A DNA stretch of 64,000 bases, from NCBI GenBank assembly GCA_000934385.1, contig KN880440.1, positions 124,001 through 188,000 of the forward strand. Reading direction: 5' to 3'. Position 1 is the first letter of the stretch. Each line of letters begins with the position of its first letter. The stretch is from Cylindrobasidium torrendii FP15055 ss-10 (lineage: Eukaryota > Basidiomycota > Agaricomycetes > Agaricales > Physalacriaceae). Below are positions 11,213-23,878 of this stretch, piece after piece. The notes below the pieces were generated by a model, which saw nothing but the letters and a program-made list of their open reading frames with translations, had not been told where the DNA came from and made no database searches. Both the position numbers and the translations under genes were made by a program.

Positions 11213-12035
11213 GATTCCAGTGGTAGCAAATGTTGAAGCCGCGAGACTAAACGTGATGTGCCAGCATGTGACCCTTGATCCCGTTCGGATGTCGGGCCGC
11301 CGTAATTGACAATTGCTTTGCCGTTAGACTTCAGTTTCACTTCCAACATGCGTGATACATGGTGGGTCCTACACTTATCCTAAATGCACTATTAAGTGGG
11401 CGACGACCTATGTGCATCGTTCACTAGGTGTCGGTGAGCTAAGGAGCAACTGTCTTTTTCCATCTCTGCGCGAAACTTCACTCTTGGCCTCTGTTTAGTA
11501 TCCCTCTAGGAAGGTCCTTTCTCGTCTTACTTCCCACCGCATATAGGTCACACTGATACGTTGAAAAATCAAATATGCTTCTGCTAGAAGCAGAGTGGTA
11601 CCGAACCCTGTAAGATTCTACCAACTTCAATCCCCACCTAGCCGCTTCACTCAACAGAGCAGTCTGATATGAATGGTACGTGACGTTTTTGCATCGAGGC
11701 ACGGAGCCACTGGTTCCACCTAGTCGAGTCGTTCAGTCGGTATCTAAAGTGAATTCTTTGATTCTCCACGAATTTCCCAGGCGCACCGCGGTGGATCCCA
11801 CAATCCACAAAGTGAGGCGCTTTGATGCGCATTTCTTGTCGACACTGTTGACGATTCGGTTGACGTCAAACCCTTCGAGCACTGTTAAAAAAGCAGGGAG
11901 GCCTCCTCGATATTCTTTCACCATTACCTGCACCATCTTCAACAGACCTTCAAGCAATACCATGGGGTGAGTCACACTGGCGCTGCTATTGAAGCACTCC
12001 GCGATATTGTGGCTGATGACTTTGGTAGGATTACC
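11213..12035. other. Unresolved stretch with coding-like segments on both strands
   Basis: On the minus strand an open frame reaching to 11733 reads MVLLEGLLKMVQVMVKEY and then LPAFLTVLEGFDVNRIV, which looks protein-like but matches no family I know. On the plus strand several frames are also open here. I could not build a splice model that decides between them. The stretch also holds the promoter of BIR1. Confidence 0.4.
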
Positions 12036-12413
12036 ATGTCAATTTGCGCTTCCTTGACCGCCTGTCTCGCGCCCCTCACAACACTATTCTCAAGCTTCAC
12101 GGAGCTATTCAGGTGCGCCATTCCTATCAAAACCTCGGCAGGGCCTCATTTTTTCCAGTAAAACTCATGAAACCAAGCAAAAGAAGCATGAGACCAAGCA
12201 AAAGGAGCACGATACCAAACAAAAGAGTGAAGGAGGAGGCGGGGGCGAAGACAAGGGCGGGGGTGGCACCCAGCCGGTGGTTGTTCAGCCAATAATCCAG
12301 CAACCTGGGGGTCAGAACCAGAGTGGGAGTCCAGGTCAATTTTCGTCTCGGAACAGTGAGACCAGCTGTATATTGACATTTTTGCAGATGGACAACAACA
12401 GCAGCAACCGTAG
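12036..12413 (+). CDS. Possible small gene with Lys/Gln repeats and Gly/Gln-rich tail
   Basis: A tentative three-exon model (12036-12112, 12159-12355, 12388-12413) gives 99 aa. It begins with a hydrophobic segment, MSICASLTACLAPLTTLF, that could be a signal or anchor. Then come three copies of a seven-residue unit close to HETKQKK, a Gly-rich segment, and a Gln-rich end. The last intron would be only 32 bases, which is short for this genome, so the 3' part may be wrong; without it the frame continues to about 12577. I recognise no family. It could be an exon set of a larger gene or a decayed gene. Confidence 0.25.
12166..12228 (+). repeat. Three tandem copies of a 21-base unit
   Basis: Units of the form CATGARACCAAGCAAAAGRAG repeat three times, the third more diverged. 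The length is a multiple of three, so in the tentative small gene each unit encodes one seven-residue repeat. Confidence 0.8.
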
Positions 12414-12711
12414 GATCAGTCATAAGGGACCTTGTGTATATCTTATACCCTGTTCTACCATTATATCCTTTAAAACAACGTTCGAGTTTTCCGGCAGTGT
12501 CTCGACAGACAACCGTTTACTGTTGTCGCTATTATTTGTTAAGCATCCAGGCCAAATATTCATTTGGTCACTCATATAATCGCGCTATGTCTATTCCTGA
12601 GCTTGTCAGTCATTCAGAGCCTCGATGAGCGGTGCTGGGCGCGCTTTGATGCGCACTCGATCGGTGGCAGAGGCTGAGCGTGACGTGACGCGGCTGGTTC
12701 GCAGCTTGATC

Positions 12712-13149
12712 ATGTCCAGTCTGCAAGGCTCAGTCGACAGTTAGTTTGCATTTCAACCTCGCCCAGCCTTGTGTTAATCGTATCCGTAGAGCGCGTCCTT
12801 CTCATATTACAAGATGGTCGGTGTATAGTCGTCAGTCCATCTCACCTTCGGGAAATCAAGACGTTAAAGCACGACAGGGCACGCTCGCTGGATATGACCA
12901 AAAGTCCAACGTTGTTCTTTCGGACTCGAAGGAGAGAGTGTACAGCATGGATGAAGCCGTAGAGGAAATTGAGCTGGGCTTGTATCTGGTGAAAGGCGAC
13001 ATGATGTGCGTTCACGATCGCGTTCTAGATGTCATTTAACTAATGGTTGGTGTCCCAGAATCCTCCTCGGGGAACTTGACGAGGCGAAGGACGATGCAGT
13101 CGACTTGAGCGAGATACGCGCGGAACCCTTACCACCCGTCCGATACTAG
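12712..13149 (+). CDS. LSM8: U6 snRNA-associated Sm-like protein LSm8
   Basis: Four exons, 12712-12739, 12790-12830, 12878-13005 and 13059-13149, give 95 aa, the usual LSm8 length. The first exon has only 28 bases and encodes MSSLQGSVD. The joined protein continues KRVLLILQDGR (Sm1 motif), then GTLAGYDQKSNVVLSD and ends DLSEIRAEPLPPVRY, the typical LSm8 C-terminus. LSm8 defines the nuclear LSm2-8 ring that binds the U6 snRNA 3' end. Introns are 47-53 bases long. The gene is convergent with NAA40, whose stop lies about 350 bases downstream. Confidence 0.93.
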
Positions 13150-13496
13150 AATCAACGCGTCAATCTTCCTGCATTCGTAGGGCGCGCTGTGTCCAAAAGT
13201 GTGTCTATGTTCACCGACAGAGCACGCCCATCTGACGATATCAGAGAGGCGCGACATGCTTGAATCAAGGGGATCATCGCCTACAAGGCGTCGTGCGACA
13301 GTCTATTGGACGCTCCCACCGCGCTGATTCGTGAGGATGCATATCCGTTTTTGACTTCACTCGCGATGACCTTAATCCATCGCTGGATATCTCTGTCTTT
13401 CGCTTTTTGAATCATTACTATGCTATCAACCACCCTCCCATATGCGATATAGCTTGTTGACAATCATTGACATCGTGAATACAGAGAAGGCTACAT
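13150..13496. other. Intergenic between convergent genes
   Basis: This is the shared 3' space of LSM8 and NAA40. I see only short spurious frames and no RNA gene or repeat. Confidence 0.6.
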
Positions 13497-14240
13497 TTAT
13501 CGACGCTCGAGGTCATACCTCATGATTTCATAGTCAGCATCCTCAGGTGTATCCTCATCCATCTTGAAACTTTCTTGCTGTTTAACATTGGTGGGCTCGT
13601 CCGGAGGAAATTGCTCACCCAAATCCCTGGTATAAAGCGTGGGCTTCGGGGTTACCTAGACCGCAATCAGTGAATTGCAAGTGATGGCTTTTTGGTATGA
13701 ACAAACTGTTGAGCACCGTGAGAAGAAGTCTCTTCATCTTTTGAGCCTCTCCAACTGCGACGAGCTGGTTCAAGAGCGCACGTCCTAGCCCTCGTCGACG
13801 CCATGCTTGATGGACGTGAACCTCGTAGCTGGTCCTGTTAGTTCTACGTTGGTGGAGCGAATGGCAGTGTCCGACCAATATAATATGTCCCATTCATCTT
13901 CATGCTCAAATCGAAAGTGGCAAAAGGCGGCCAGGTTTTCATTCTCCGTGGCGACGACAAGGATGTATCTCGAAAGTGGGCTGAAAACCTCTTCCCATTT
14001 TTCTGTCTCATCCCAGCCCATCGATGAAGCCGCCAGCCTGCGTAGACTATCAGCCCCAGTTCTCTGCAACCTTGAGGCCATACCGGTCTTTGACGCCAGC
14101 TTCGAGCAAAGAAAACATGGTGCGCTTCCTGTCTTCGGACAGTTCACTCGCCCTGTAAACTCCGAATCTTAGGCTGATTGACATGAATATATGTACATTT
14201 CTATTTTGTAGTGGGACATACTTCGGACTTTGGGAGGCAT
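13497..14240 (-). CDS. NAA40: N-alpha-acetyltransferase 40 (NatD), histone H4/H2A N-terminal acetyltransferase
   Basis: Six exons, 14240-14222, 14159-14084, 14037-13876, 13828-13707, 13655-13619 and 13569-13497, give 162 aa. The GNAT core is clear: SSMGWDETEKWEEVFSPLSR, then FRFEHEDEWDILYCYEVHV, the acetyl-CoA loop RRRGLGRAL, and NPEAHALYQGFGF. The C-terminus is EDADYEIMRYDLERR, as in NAA40 proteins. The family acetylates the N-terminal Ser of histones H4 and H2A. The first exon has just 19 bases (MPPKVR) and its splice acceptor ends GGAG, so this join is the weakest part; other exons are well supported by the family alignment. The protein is somewhat shorter than animal NAA40. Confidence 0.82.
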
Positions 14241-14491
14241 TAAGGTGAGTTTGTAAAGTGGTAGATGTTGCCTATACTGCCTTGAGATTATCATTGGCAA
14301 TGTTTCTGTGGTTTCCATACTGTGTTAGCTCGGCGAACGCGCAGTGAACCACTGTGTAGAGCCATGACGGTTGCTTTAGAGGGGAGTGATCGCCATCATC
14401 GATTTTGAGCACTTCGATCAGCCACCCTTTTCTGTAGACACCTTCATCTCCACCATCTCCACACAGTTTCAATCTACGCTGGGCACCTACT

Positions 14492-16438
<1,947 letters not shown>

Positions 16439-16693
16439 GGTCAAGATTTCATGGCGGAACTCTGCGATTTATCTGGGCCGAGACGTTATGTATGCGCATT
16501 TGTAGATTAGTTCCTGTCCTTCCTGCAATTCAGTGTTGTATCTTGTTTTACTAGATATTCTCCAAGGGCTCGTGTGTGACAGCCAAATGAGCGTGGCCAG
16601 CCATCACACAATGCCGATGCTCACGTAAGCAGCCTACTCTTGTCACTTGACCGCCATCCTCACATCGCCTCCTCGCCCACACATCTCTTCACA

Positions 16694-17468
16694 ATGGACA
16701 GCTCGGATCTCGAACAGTACCAAGTCCAATTGTCTCAAGTCGAGCTTGCTCTAACAAATGATCCCGACAATGCAGACCTACAGGTCCTCCGCTCGGAACT
16801 GAAGGACCTCATCGAGCTCACCGAAAGCGCAATTGCTGATGCTGCTGCTGCATCCTCCTCCAAAGTTGAAACACGCAAGGCAGCAGTTGTCGCCCCTGGA
16901 ACCACAACAACATGGAAGGCTGGCGATGAGTGTCTGGCGAAATTCTCAGGCGACGGCTCTTGGTATCCTGCAAGGATAACAGCTGTAGGCGGAGCGACAG
17001 ACAACCGTGTTTACAACATCGTCTTCAAAGGCTACAACACGACCGAGCAGGCGCGCGGAGCCGAGCTCAAGCCTCTTCCCCCGAGCCACCAGTACGCCGC
17101 ACCATCGAATAAGCGCAAGCTATCCAAGCAGGAAGAAGAGGAGCGTGATCGCAAGAAAAAGAAGAATGAGAAGAAGTTGGAGGTCCGTGCTGCGAAGGCA
17201 AAGGAACAGAATGCGAAGCAGGCGACCTGGCAGAAGTTTGCAAAGAAGTCGGAGAAGAAGGGTGTACATATTGCAGGCATGTCCGGTACGAGTATCTTCA
17301 AGACGCCCGACAATCCCCTAGGCAAAGGTGCGCATCGTTCCCTGTATCTGTTTCATCAACATCTTGTGCTCATATTCGACAGTGGGCGTGACTGGTAGTG
17401 GCCGCGGTATGACTGAGGCAGTCTCTACGAAGAAGCATGTGTTCGCGGTGGCCGATGAGGATGTCTAG
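16694..17468 (+). CDS. Survival motor neuron-related splicing factor 30 (SPF30/SMNDC1)
   Basis: Two exons, 16694-17327 and 17383-17468, give 239 aa. The N-terminal coiled helix contains LEQYQVQLSQVELAL. A Tudor domain follows (about residues 74-128): TWKAGDECLAKFSGDGSWYP, ending KGYNTTEQ. A long Lys/Glu helix is followed by the conserved end block with WQKFAKKSEKKG, SIFKTPDNPLGKVGVTGSG. SPF30 binds symmetric dimethyl-arginine on Sm proteins and is needed for tri-snRNP entry into the spliceosome. An in-frame methionine also exists at 16640, but the start used here gives the family-typical N-terminus. Confidence 0.9.
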
Positions 17469-18058
17469 TAACTGTACACCCTTCCTTATTCCTTTCACTG
17501 ATATGTCCTTCATGCCCAGAAACAAACACCATTGCGTCCGATGTCATGAATTGTGTCCAATTGACCTGGCTCTTCCACACTCGTGCGTCCACTGCGACTT
17601 CCGCCAATCCGATTGTCTATGTATATTCAAGCTTTCCTGTAATGATGGGGACTTCCTTTCCACATAAGCTAGCACCTTACTAACCGTCGCACACATAATA
17701 ATGAGTCTATGGGCAAGTTGCGTGCGTCGATTGTTTTACGAGAACAGGTCCCATGCAGCTCTCAGCCTACTCCATGGCACTATGAAGCTAGTTTGAAGAT
17801 GCACTTGAAAGCCAGGCCCCAACGTGAGATGATGATGATTAGCTACTGCTCCTTTCATACCTGGCTTTGCGACTGAAGTTGCATAGCACTGCACTTGCTC
17901 AAAGTTTGAAGCTTAACAAGTTAGTCAAAGTTGGTATAGAAATCAAATCACAATACAGTAGTCCGTTAGTCCGTTGAGATATGTAGTACAGACTCAACCA
18001 ACATCTTCAGTCCAAGAGCTACAATCCTTCCGTTCCCGATAACTCTTTCAACGGATTC
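17469..18058. other. Intergenic between convergent genes
   Basis: About 590 bases between the SPF30 and PIL1 stops. Only short open frames occur and I see no motif, repeat or RNA gene. Confidence 0.55.
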
Positions 18059-19953
18059 TTACATATCCTGGTATGGTGGGAGCTCCTCGCCATCTTTGGG
18101 CTCCTCACCTTGTACACGGCTCGTAGTGCTTGGCCCACGGGCCAACCTCTCCCTTTCAATTCTCGCTTTCTCCTCATCCCTGAGCGTCGGCGTCGGTGTC
18201 GCCTGCCCCGCAACACTGTATTCCTGTGCCAACCGCTTCTTCTCGTCCTCTGCACTCTCGAAAGCAGCTGGCCCTGTCTTGCCGCTGATTGACTCGCGGC
18301 GCGCTTCAGTCGATCCAAACGGTGCAGGCGGGCTTGCTAGTTTCTCCTCGCGCAGCTTCGAAAGCGAGCCTGTCGCAGGGCCTGGTCCTTGCTCACCCGC
18401 GATGACGGGAACGCCAGTCTCAGCCATGGTTGGTGTCACTGGAGGCAGCGATGTAACCGGTTTCTCTGGCTGGGGCACGGCGAGTGGGACTGTTGTCGAC
18501 CCCGGACTCAGCGCGCTAGATTCGGAAATCGAATGCGAAAGTGGTCCTGGCGAAAGAGGCGTGGTGGCTGCGAGTGGAGATGATGAAGCAGGAATGGGTG
18601 CCGGGGAGTTATTCAGTGCCAGCGGGTCAATCGGCGGGGACTGGCTCTTGTGTGGAATGGATACTGGCGATGAGCTGGGCTTGGGAACAGGAGGGTCATG
18701 GAGTTGCACTCCCCCGCTAGAAGCATGTTTCCCCTCAGTGGACTCAAGGGGAGGCGTCATCGGAATGCTAGGGTTAGCGGCAAAGGTCATGTCGGAACCA
18801 GCCCTGTGCATCTCGTCGAGCTCACTGGCGTGGCTATCCCCGAAACTCATCGTGTCAGAACGACTGAGAGATGTTGGCGAGGCTGTGACGACGGGAAGCA
18901 CAACGTGGCCAGTCTGATAATTGTCCAACGCGCGCTGGAGGGAGGCCCGAGCAGCACCAGTAGCATGAGCGCCATTGTAGGGCTGCTTGGGACTCGGTGG
19001 CACGACAGGGAGTGCATCAATGATGGCTGGAGCAGACTGCGAGACAAGAGCAAGTTTCTCAGCGTACTAGAGCATTCGTCAATTGGGAATCAAGTTATAT
19101 GAATACAAGCAACGCACTTCACGGAAAGCTTCCCACTTAAGCTGCTCGCTTTCACGAACAGCCTTGCGCTTGAGGAGCAGGATCTCCCTTTCTTGCGGCT
19201 CATCGTCGTACTCTGCCTTCTGGAGTTGAGCCTTGAGATCTGCGATCTTCTTGTCGTAGGTGCTCTTGGCATTGTCAGACTCGAGGCGGGTGATCTGGGT
19301 CGCAAAGCCGGTGCGGATGTTGCGACGGGGAGCAAGGGCAGTCTCCGCGTCACGAAGTTGCTTGAATGGCGTGCGAGCAGCATCGAGTTTCTCTGCCAAT
19401 GTCCCAGCGAGGGACCCAGCGAGATAGTTCAGATATGCAAGTCTATCGGTGACTAGGTGGGTTAGTTAGTCATAGAGAATGGCCCAGCATCCAAAACTCA
19501 CCATCCTTGAGATCTTCCGGTTCAGTTTGGCCCCATCTGTGTTCGTAAAGCTTAGACACATTGGAGAGACGGGATAGTTGGCAACATACGTATAGAGTTC
19601 TTTGCTGACGGTCTTGCTATCTCGAGCGAGCGAGTCAGAGTCGATAGCGACGCCCTTGGAGGACGTGATGATTCGTTGCGCCGGGGAGCTCGAAGTGTAC
19701 TAAAAAGCGTAAGGCGTTGAGCGGGACGGCGCGTCGTCGAACTCACTTGTTGGCCAAGAGCGCGCAGTTGGTGGTGAAGGGCACCGAACGTGTGACTTCT
19801 TCCCGAGCCACCGGCGGCTTCGTTGGCGGATGGCTGGGCCGCAGCATCTGGGCTGGTGGGACGGTTGCCCGACGGGAGATGACTGCCAAGAGGCGACGCT
19901 TGGATGGCGGTCGTCGCCTTGTCTTTGATGTCGGCAAAAGATGGGAAAGGCAT
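18059..19953 (-). CDS. PIL1: Eisosome core component, Pil1/Lsp1 family BAR protein
   Basis: Five exons, 19953-19747, 19699-19590, 19536-19502, 19452-19118 and 19066-18059, give 564 aa. The Pil1-type BAR domain covers about residues 55-255: YTSSSPAQRIITSSKGVA, LARDSKTVSKELYTWGQTEP, then RLAYLNYLAGSLAGTLAEKL and LKWEAFREYAEKLALVSQ. The remaining 300 residues are Pro/Ser/Thr-rich and probably disordered, much longer than the tails of yeast Pil1 or Lsp1. Pil1 proteins polymerise under the plasma membrane and shape the furrows called eisosomes, controlled by Pkh kinases. The many SP and TP sites in the tail suggest phosphoregulation, which is inference. Confidence 0.93.
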
Positions 19954-20191
19954 GATGGGAGTTACGAACTACAAGGTCTGACCCTCGGACCCTTATATAC
20001 GACGTTATCGAGGCTCATCTGAACGGACCAACCAGGTCCCGTTGCCACTCCGCAGTGGCTGCGTCATCTCTGAGCACCGCTCTGCAAAGTGCACTGCTAT
20101 CCCCGGTCAACGCTTACAACACAAGAGTTATTTGTGAGATACGACGAGCAACACCGAACTGCTAATGCTATATTACATCCAAACATGGTCT

Positions 20192-21232
20192 TTACGCTAT
20201 GAGCTTCCTCTGCTTTCCCTTGCCCTTCTCTGAATCCTTGTGCGAAAGGAATTCCACCTCCGTCGCCAATGGGCCAGATAGCTTTTGGCCTTCCTTGTAA
20301 CCCAGGACCTGCATTTTGAAGTGTGCGCCGACGCCCTCAATGCGTGTCTTCAGAGGGTCTTCCTCCTCATAAGAAGGTGCTAGCCTTGTCCAAATCGAAA
20401 TACGGTAGAACTGGGGTCGTATGGAAACGATGACGCCAGTAATCAAGGATTGCGGCGTGGAATCAGGCTCGCTGGCGGCTGCCTCCGTAAGAAGAGGGTC
20501 AAACGTCTCGCCGATAGCTGCAAGCATCTGGGACGGGTCAGAAGTCATGTGGCGAATGTGCGCATTCGAACGCACCGTGTAGAGCCACATCTTGTCAACG
20601 TTGTCACGGTTCTTGTCTCGAGGTAGCTGAATGCTCCATTTTCCACCATTCTTGTTTGCCTCGTCTTCCCAGGCAGGGATGATGCCCTCCTATACGCGCG
20701 GTTAGGATCGAATTTTAATTGAAGAGGCGGAGCATGCCTTGAAGAGGTAGTAGTTGGCTTTCTGCGGCAATTTCGAGGGCGCGACAATGTTGTTATACAA
20801 GCTGCGATGGCACTGTTAGCTGTCGTACATTACTGATGACATGGATACCCACCCCCAGAACTCTTCGACGCTGTCGAAGCTGATGACTCGCTTGATGTCC
20901 TCCATCCAGCCCTGGGCGGCAGCGACGCCAGGTGTTGCCGGTCCAGGGGTCGGAGGGAATGCAGATATGGGGGTTTGAGGGAGGTTGCGGCCCTTAGTGG
21001 CCGGGGAGTCGAACCAAAGGGTCCAGGCAGAGTAAAGTGGGTGCTACGGCGCGTGAGCAACCGCGAAGCGCGCGAACGCGATAGATACCTTGACGTTAAA
21101 ATTGGTTGGGTCGCTGAAGACAGTGCGAATGCCCTCCGCCTGTGCCTCCATGTTCACCTCTTGGATCTCTCCTGCCTCGCCAGAATCCGCCTGATCAGCC
21201 AAAGCTGCGTTCACTGCCGCGGCCGACGCCAT
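20192..21232 (-). CDS. Eukaryotic translation initiation factor 4E (mRNA cap-binding)
   Basis: Four exons, 21232-21089, 21043-20853, 20801-20738 and 20689-20192, give 298 aa. Cap-binding residues are present: HPLYSAWTLWFDSPATKG with its Trp residues, VEEFWGLYNNI for eIF4G contact, and GIIPAWEDEANKNGGKW for the second cap-stacking Trp. The phrase DKMWLYTV follows. The third intron has a GC donor (GCATGC to TATAG), required to keep the family sequence NYYLFKEGIIP intact. The C-terminal half is longer than yeast eIF4E and carries a linker SEPDSTPQSLITG. The protein binds m7G caps and eIF4G to start translation. It is divergent from the carrier gene, with 245 bases between starts. Confidence 0.93.
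20690..20737 (-). other. GC-AG intron in the eIF4E gene
   Basis: The donor reads AAG followed by GCATGC and the acceptor is GCGTATAG. No GT donor nearby keeps the conserved protein sequence. Confidence 0.85.
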
Positions 21233-21477
21233 ATTGAAAGATGCAGAAAGTCTAGAGGTTTTGCAAAAGGATGAAAGTGAACGAGATCAAAGGAAAACGC
21301 GAGCAGATGGCCAGATGGTATAAAGGTGCGAAATATCCGCGACGATGGTACTTGTTAAAATTCAGAGCACATCGGCCGTCCGGTTGGAATCACGGCATGT
21401 CACGGGGAAAGCCGATCGCCGGGACAATTCCTATCTAATCAGAGATTACCTTGCCGGTCCTCTTGCTCATCACTTCC

Positions 21478-22668
21478 ATGACTGCACACAATGGCTTGGA
21501 TCCATTCCAGGCGAAGCTCGTTGCTGCTGCAACGGGCTCGACCATGACTGCATTAACGAGTACGACTCAATGTTCCGCAATTTTGTTCCGTATTGACTCC
21601 GTACTACAGTGACGCCCTTCGACGTTGTAAAAACACGTCTTCAAACCCAGCGTCCAGTGCCGTTTCCTCTCTTTCCCCGAGCCTCTGCACCATCCCAATT
21701 ATGCTGTCAGCCGCCGAACAAGCCATGCGTACGGAGTATGTCTTCGCTCGCGCGTCCAATAGCTGCAGAAGAGCTCGTCTGTGTCTGGCACAACGGCGTC
21801 ATGAGTACGGAACGAGTCACCGGATTTTTCGATGCCATCAAGCACATATGGAAAGCAGAGGGCACAAAAGGTCTATGGAAAGGTTCAGGGACAACATTGT
21901 GCGTCTCATTGCCGCAAGTACTTCTCCATGGTCACTTACATTGAGACAGAGTGATTGGTGTACCCTCATCAACCGCCTACATGCTAACTTATGACCACCT
22001 GTTGAACAAAGTGCTTCCTGCGATTGTACCCTACGAGTCCCTCATTCCTTTAACTGCCGGCATCACAGCCCGGAGTACTATCACTTGTCTTGCATCACCT
22101 CTGGAGCTGGTCCGTACCAACCTCCAATCTACACCAATATCCCCAGGGACCCCACACACCCTTCGGTCTGTCTTGGTCTCTGTCCGCCAGCTTGTTCGCA
22201 GTCAGGGCCCTCTTTGCCTATGGAGAGGACTCGGAGCAACGTTGTGGCGCGACGTTCCGTTTTCCGGAATCTACTGGCTCAACTACGAGAGTATGAAAAA
22301 GGGCTTTTCGCGACGGGGACACGAGGGAGCATGGATATCCTTTATTTGCGGCGCAGTGAGCGGCACAGGTGCAGCCCTGATAACATCGCCGATGGATGTC
22401 CTGAAGACTCGACGTCAGGCGTTGGTCATGACTGCTGGGAGCCCCACAGGCGTGTCCTCGACCTTTGGTGTCCTCGCACAAATCATACGGACGGAAGGTG
22501 CCTCAGCACTGTTCACAGGCATCGTCCCGCGAGTCGCAAAAATTGCGCCGGCATGCGGAATAATGATTGGGTGCTTCGAGGTAAATACACTTTGGTGTTC
22601 AGTTGACACAATGCTGATGATTGATGTAGGGTGTTGGCAAATTCTTGGTTAAGCATGAGCAAAAGTAG
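21478..22668 (+). CDS. MTM1: Mitochondrial carrier, MTM1/SLC25A39-40 type
   Basis: Four exons, 21478-21559, 21610-21898, 21950-22580 and 22630-22668, give 346 aa. Three carrier repeats are visible through their Px[DE]xx[KR] signatures: TPFDVVKTRLQTQ, SPLELVRTNLQS and SPMDVLKTRRQ. Each is followed by a G-rich partner motif such as GLWKGSGTTL, CLWRGLGATLWRDVPFSGIY and ALFTGIVPRVAKIAPACGIM. The last two match the Mtm1 subgroup. The short N-terminal exon (MTAHNGLDPFQAKLVAAATG) fits the start of helix 1. Proteins of this group sit in the inner mitochondrial membrane; SLC25A39 imports glutathione and yeast Mtm1 is needed for manganese and iron-sulphur balance. Confidence 0.9.
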
Positions 22669-22816
22669 CTGGGTAGGAATGGATCTAGAGGTACTATAGC
22701 ATTAGTGTAATGATACGATACATTGGCTCGCTCCATAGTTGCAACCCTGTCATGTATTCCGGATGTGATGGGAGATAATGTCGTCAAAGTCGTGAAGTCG
22801 TAAGGAATGCCAACGT

Positions 22817-23878
22817 TCAGCCTAAGCGTCGCAAATCCCTCTGTGCGCTCTGTAAACGGCCCCCAACGGTATCCACTTCGCGCGAGACGTCGTCCAGCAG
22901 CTCGTTCTGGTATGCAATCTCTGAACCGATAGCCTGTCCCAATTGTCTCTGTCGACGAAGAATCACAGCCAACTGGTCAAGCTGTTCGTCTTGTTCATGA
23001 ATCTGGGTTTGTTGTAGAGAAAGAAGACCACGGTTGTCGAGCGGCCGAGTGTCCTCCGTCTCTTGTGGCGGCTGAGGTTTCCCAAACACGCGTGTTACAC
23101 GCGTCGTTGCGCTCTGCCCAAACAATGCTTCGCGATCCTGCGTCGACGCTGAGTTGACCGTCGAAGACCCCGCCTGCCCAGCTGTCGTACGCGCAATCGA
23201 CGTCATCTTGCTCATCTTCTCGCATTCATCTTGCAGTCGCGCAACCATGTCCGTCCGGCGCTGCACTTCTCCCTCGCTCATTCCCTCCTTGGCCAGCGTC
23301 TGCAGACCTGTTCCCAGATTTCCTATCCTCGACAATATCCCAGCCAATCCTTTCTTTGCCGCGACATTTGCCCTGTGCGAAGCGTTGACGTCGCCTTGGC
23401 TAGAAAACGCTTCCCGCCTGTTGATTTCCGCACGCACTTCCCGCAGCCGCGTCTGTATGCCAGAATGTTCGTCCAACCACGAGTTCGACGAAAACACTGC
23501 CGTCGACTTCTCCGTCTGCGCTTTGCTCATAGGTACACCAAGGAATTGCTTGAAAGGGTATGCCTCTCGCCATATATCCTCCTTCGCACCGACTATGGCA
23601 CGTAGATACGCTTCCAAGCCCGTTTGCCGTTCATTGAGAAGTCCTGCATCGGCGTGAGATCTGAATAGTGAGAATCGGTGCTTTGGAGGTAGTGGGGCAG
23701 GAGGAGGTGACCCGGTTGCCTCGATAAGGTCGTCGTGTAGCTCCTCAAAGTCAGAGTACCGATGCCACATAGACCATGGTTGGGCGCGCGCGGTGACAAG
23801 AATCCGATATACAGTGTGCGGTTTGGGATCCTTGCGATCCTCGAAGCCCGATATCGAGACAGACTGGATGGCAGTCAT
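22817..23878 (-). CDS. VAM7: Vacuolar SNARE Vam7 (PX domain plus Qc-SNARE)
   Basis: Single exon of 353 aa starting at MTAIQSVSISGF; an in-frame methionine 18 codons upstream is less likely. A PX domain spans about residues 5-120, with YRILVTARAQPWSMWHRYSD and the lipid-binding LPPKHRF. The middle is helical and charged. The last 65 residues form a Qc-SNARE helix with QTQIHEQDEQLDQLAVILRR and EIAYQNELLDDVSREVD. No membrane anchor follows, as in yeast Vam7, which is held on vacuoles by PI3P binding of the PX domain. It works in homotypic vacuole fusion. Confidence in family is high. Confidence 0.9.
   Translation of the reverse strand: MTAIQSVSISGFEDRKDPKPHTVYRILVTARAQPWSMWHRYSDFEELHDDLIEATGSPPPAPLPPKHRFSLFRSHADAGLLNERQTGLEAYLRAIVGAKEDIWREAYPFKQFLGVPMSKAQTEKSTAVFSSNSWLDEHSGIQTRLREVRAEINRREAFSSQGDVNASHRANVAAKKGLAGILSRIGNLGTGLQTLAKEGMSEGEVQRRTDMVARLQDECEKMSKMTSIARTTAGQAGSSTVNSASTQDREALFGQSATTRVTRVFGKPQPPQETEDTRPLDNRGLLSLQQTQIHEQDEQLDQLAVILRRQRQLGQAIGSEIAYQNELLDDVSREVDTVGGRLQSAQRDLRRLG

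Noticed and set aside
18096..18917. 273-codon plus-strand open frame
   Set aside because: It is antisense to the low-complexity tail of PIL1, with no motif and no splice support.
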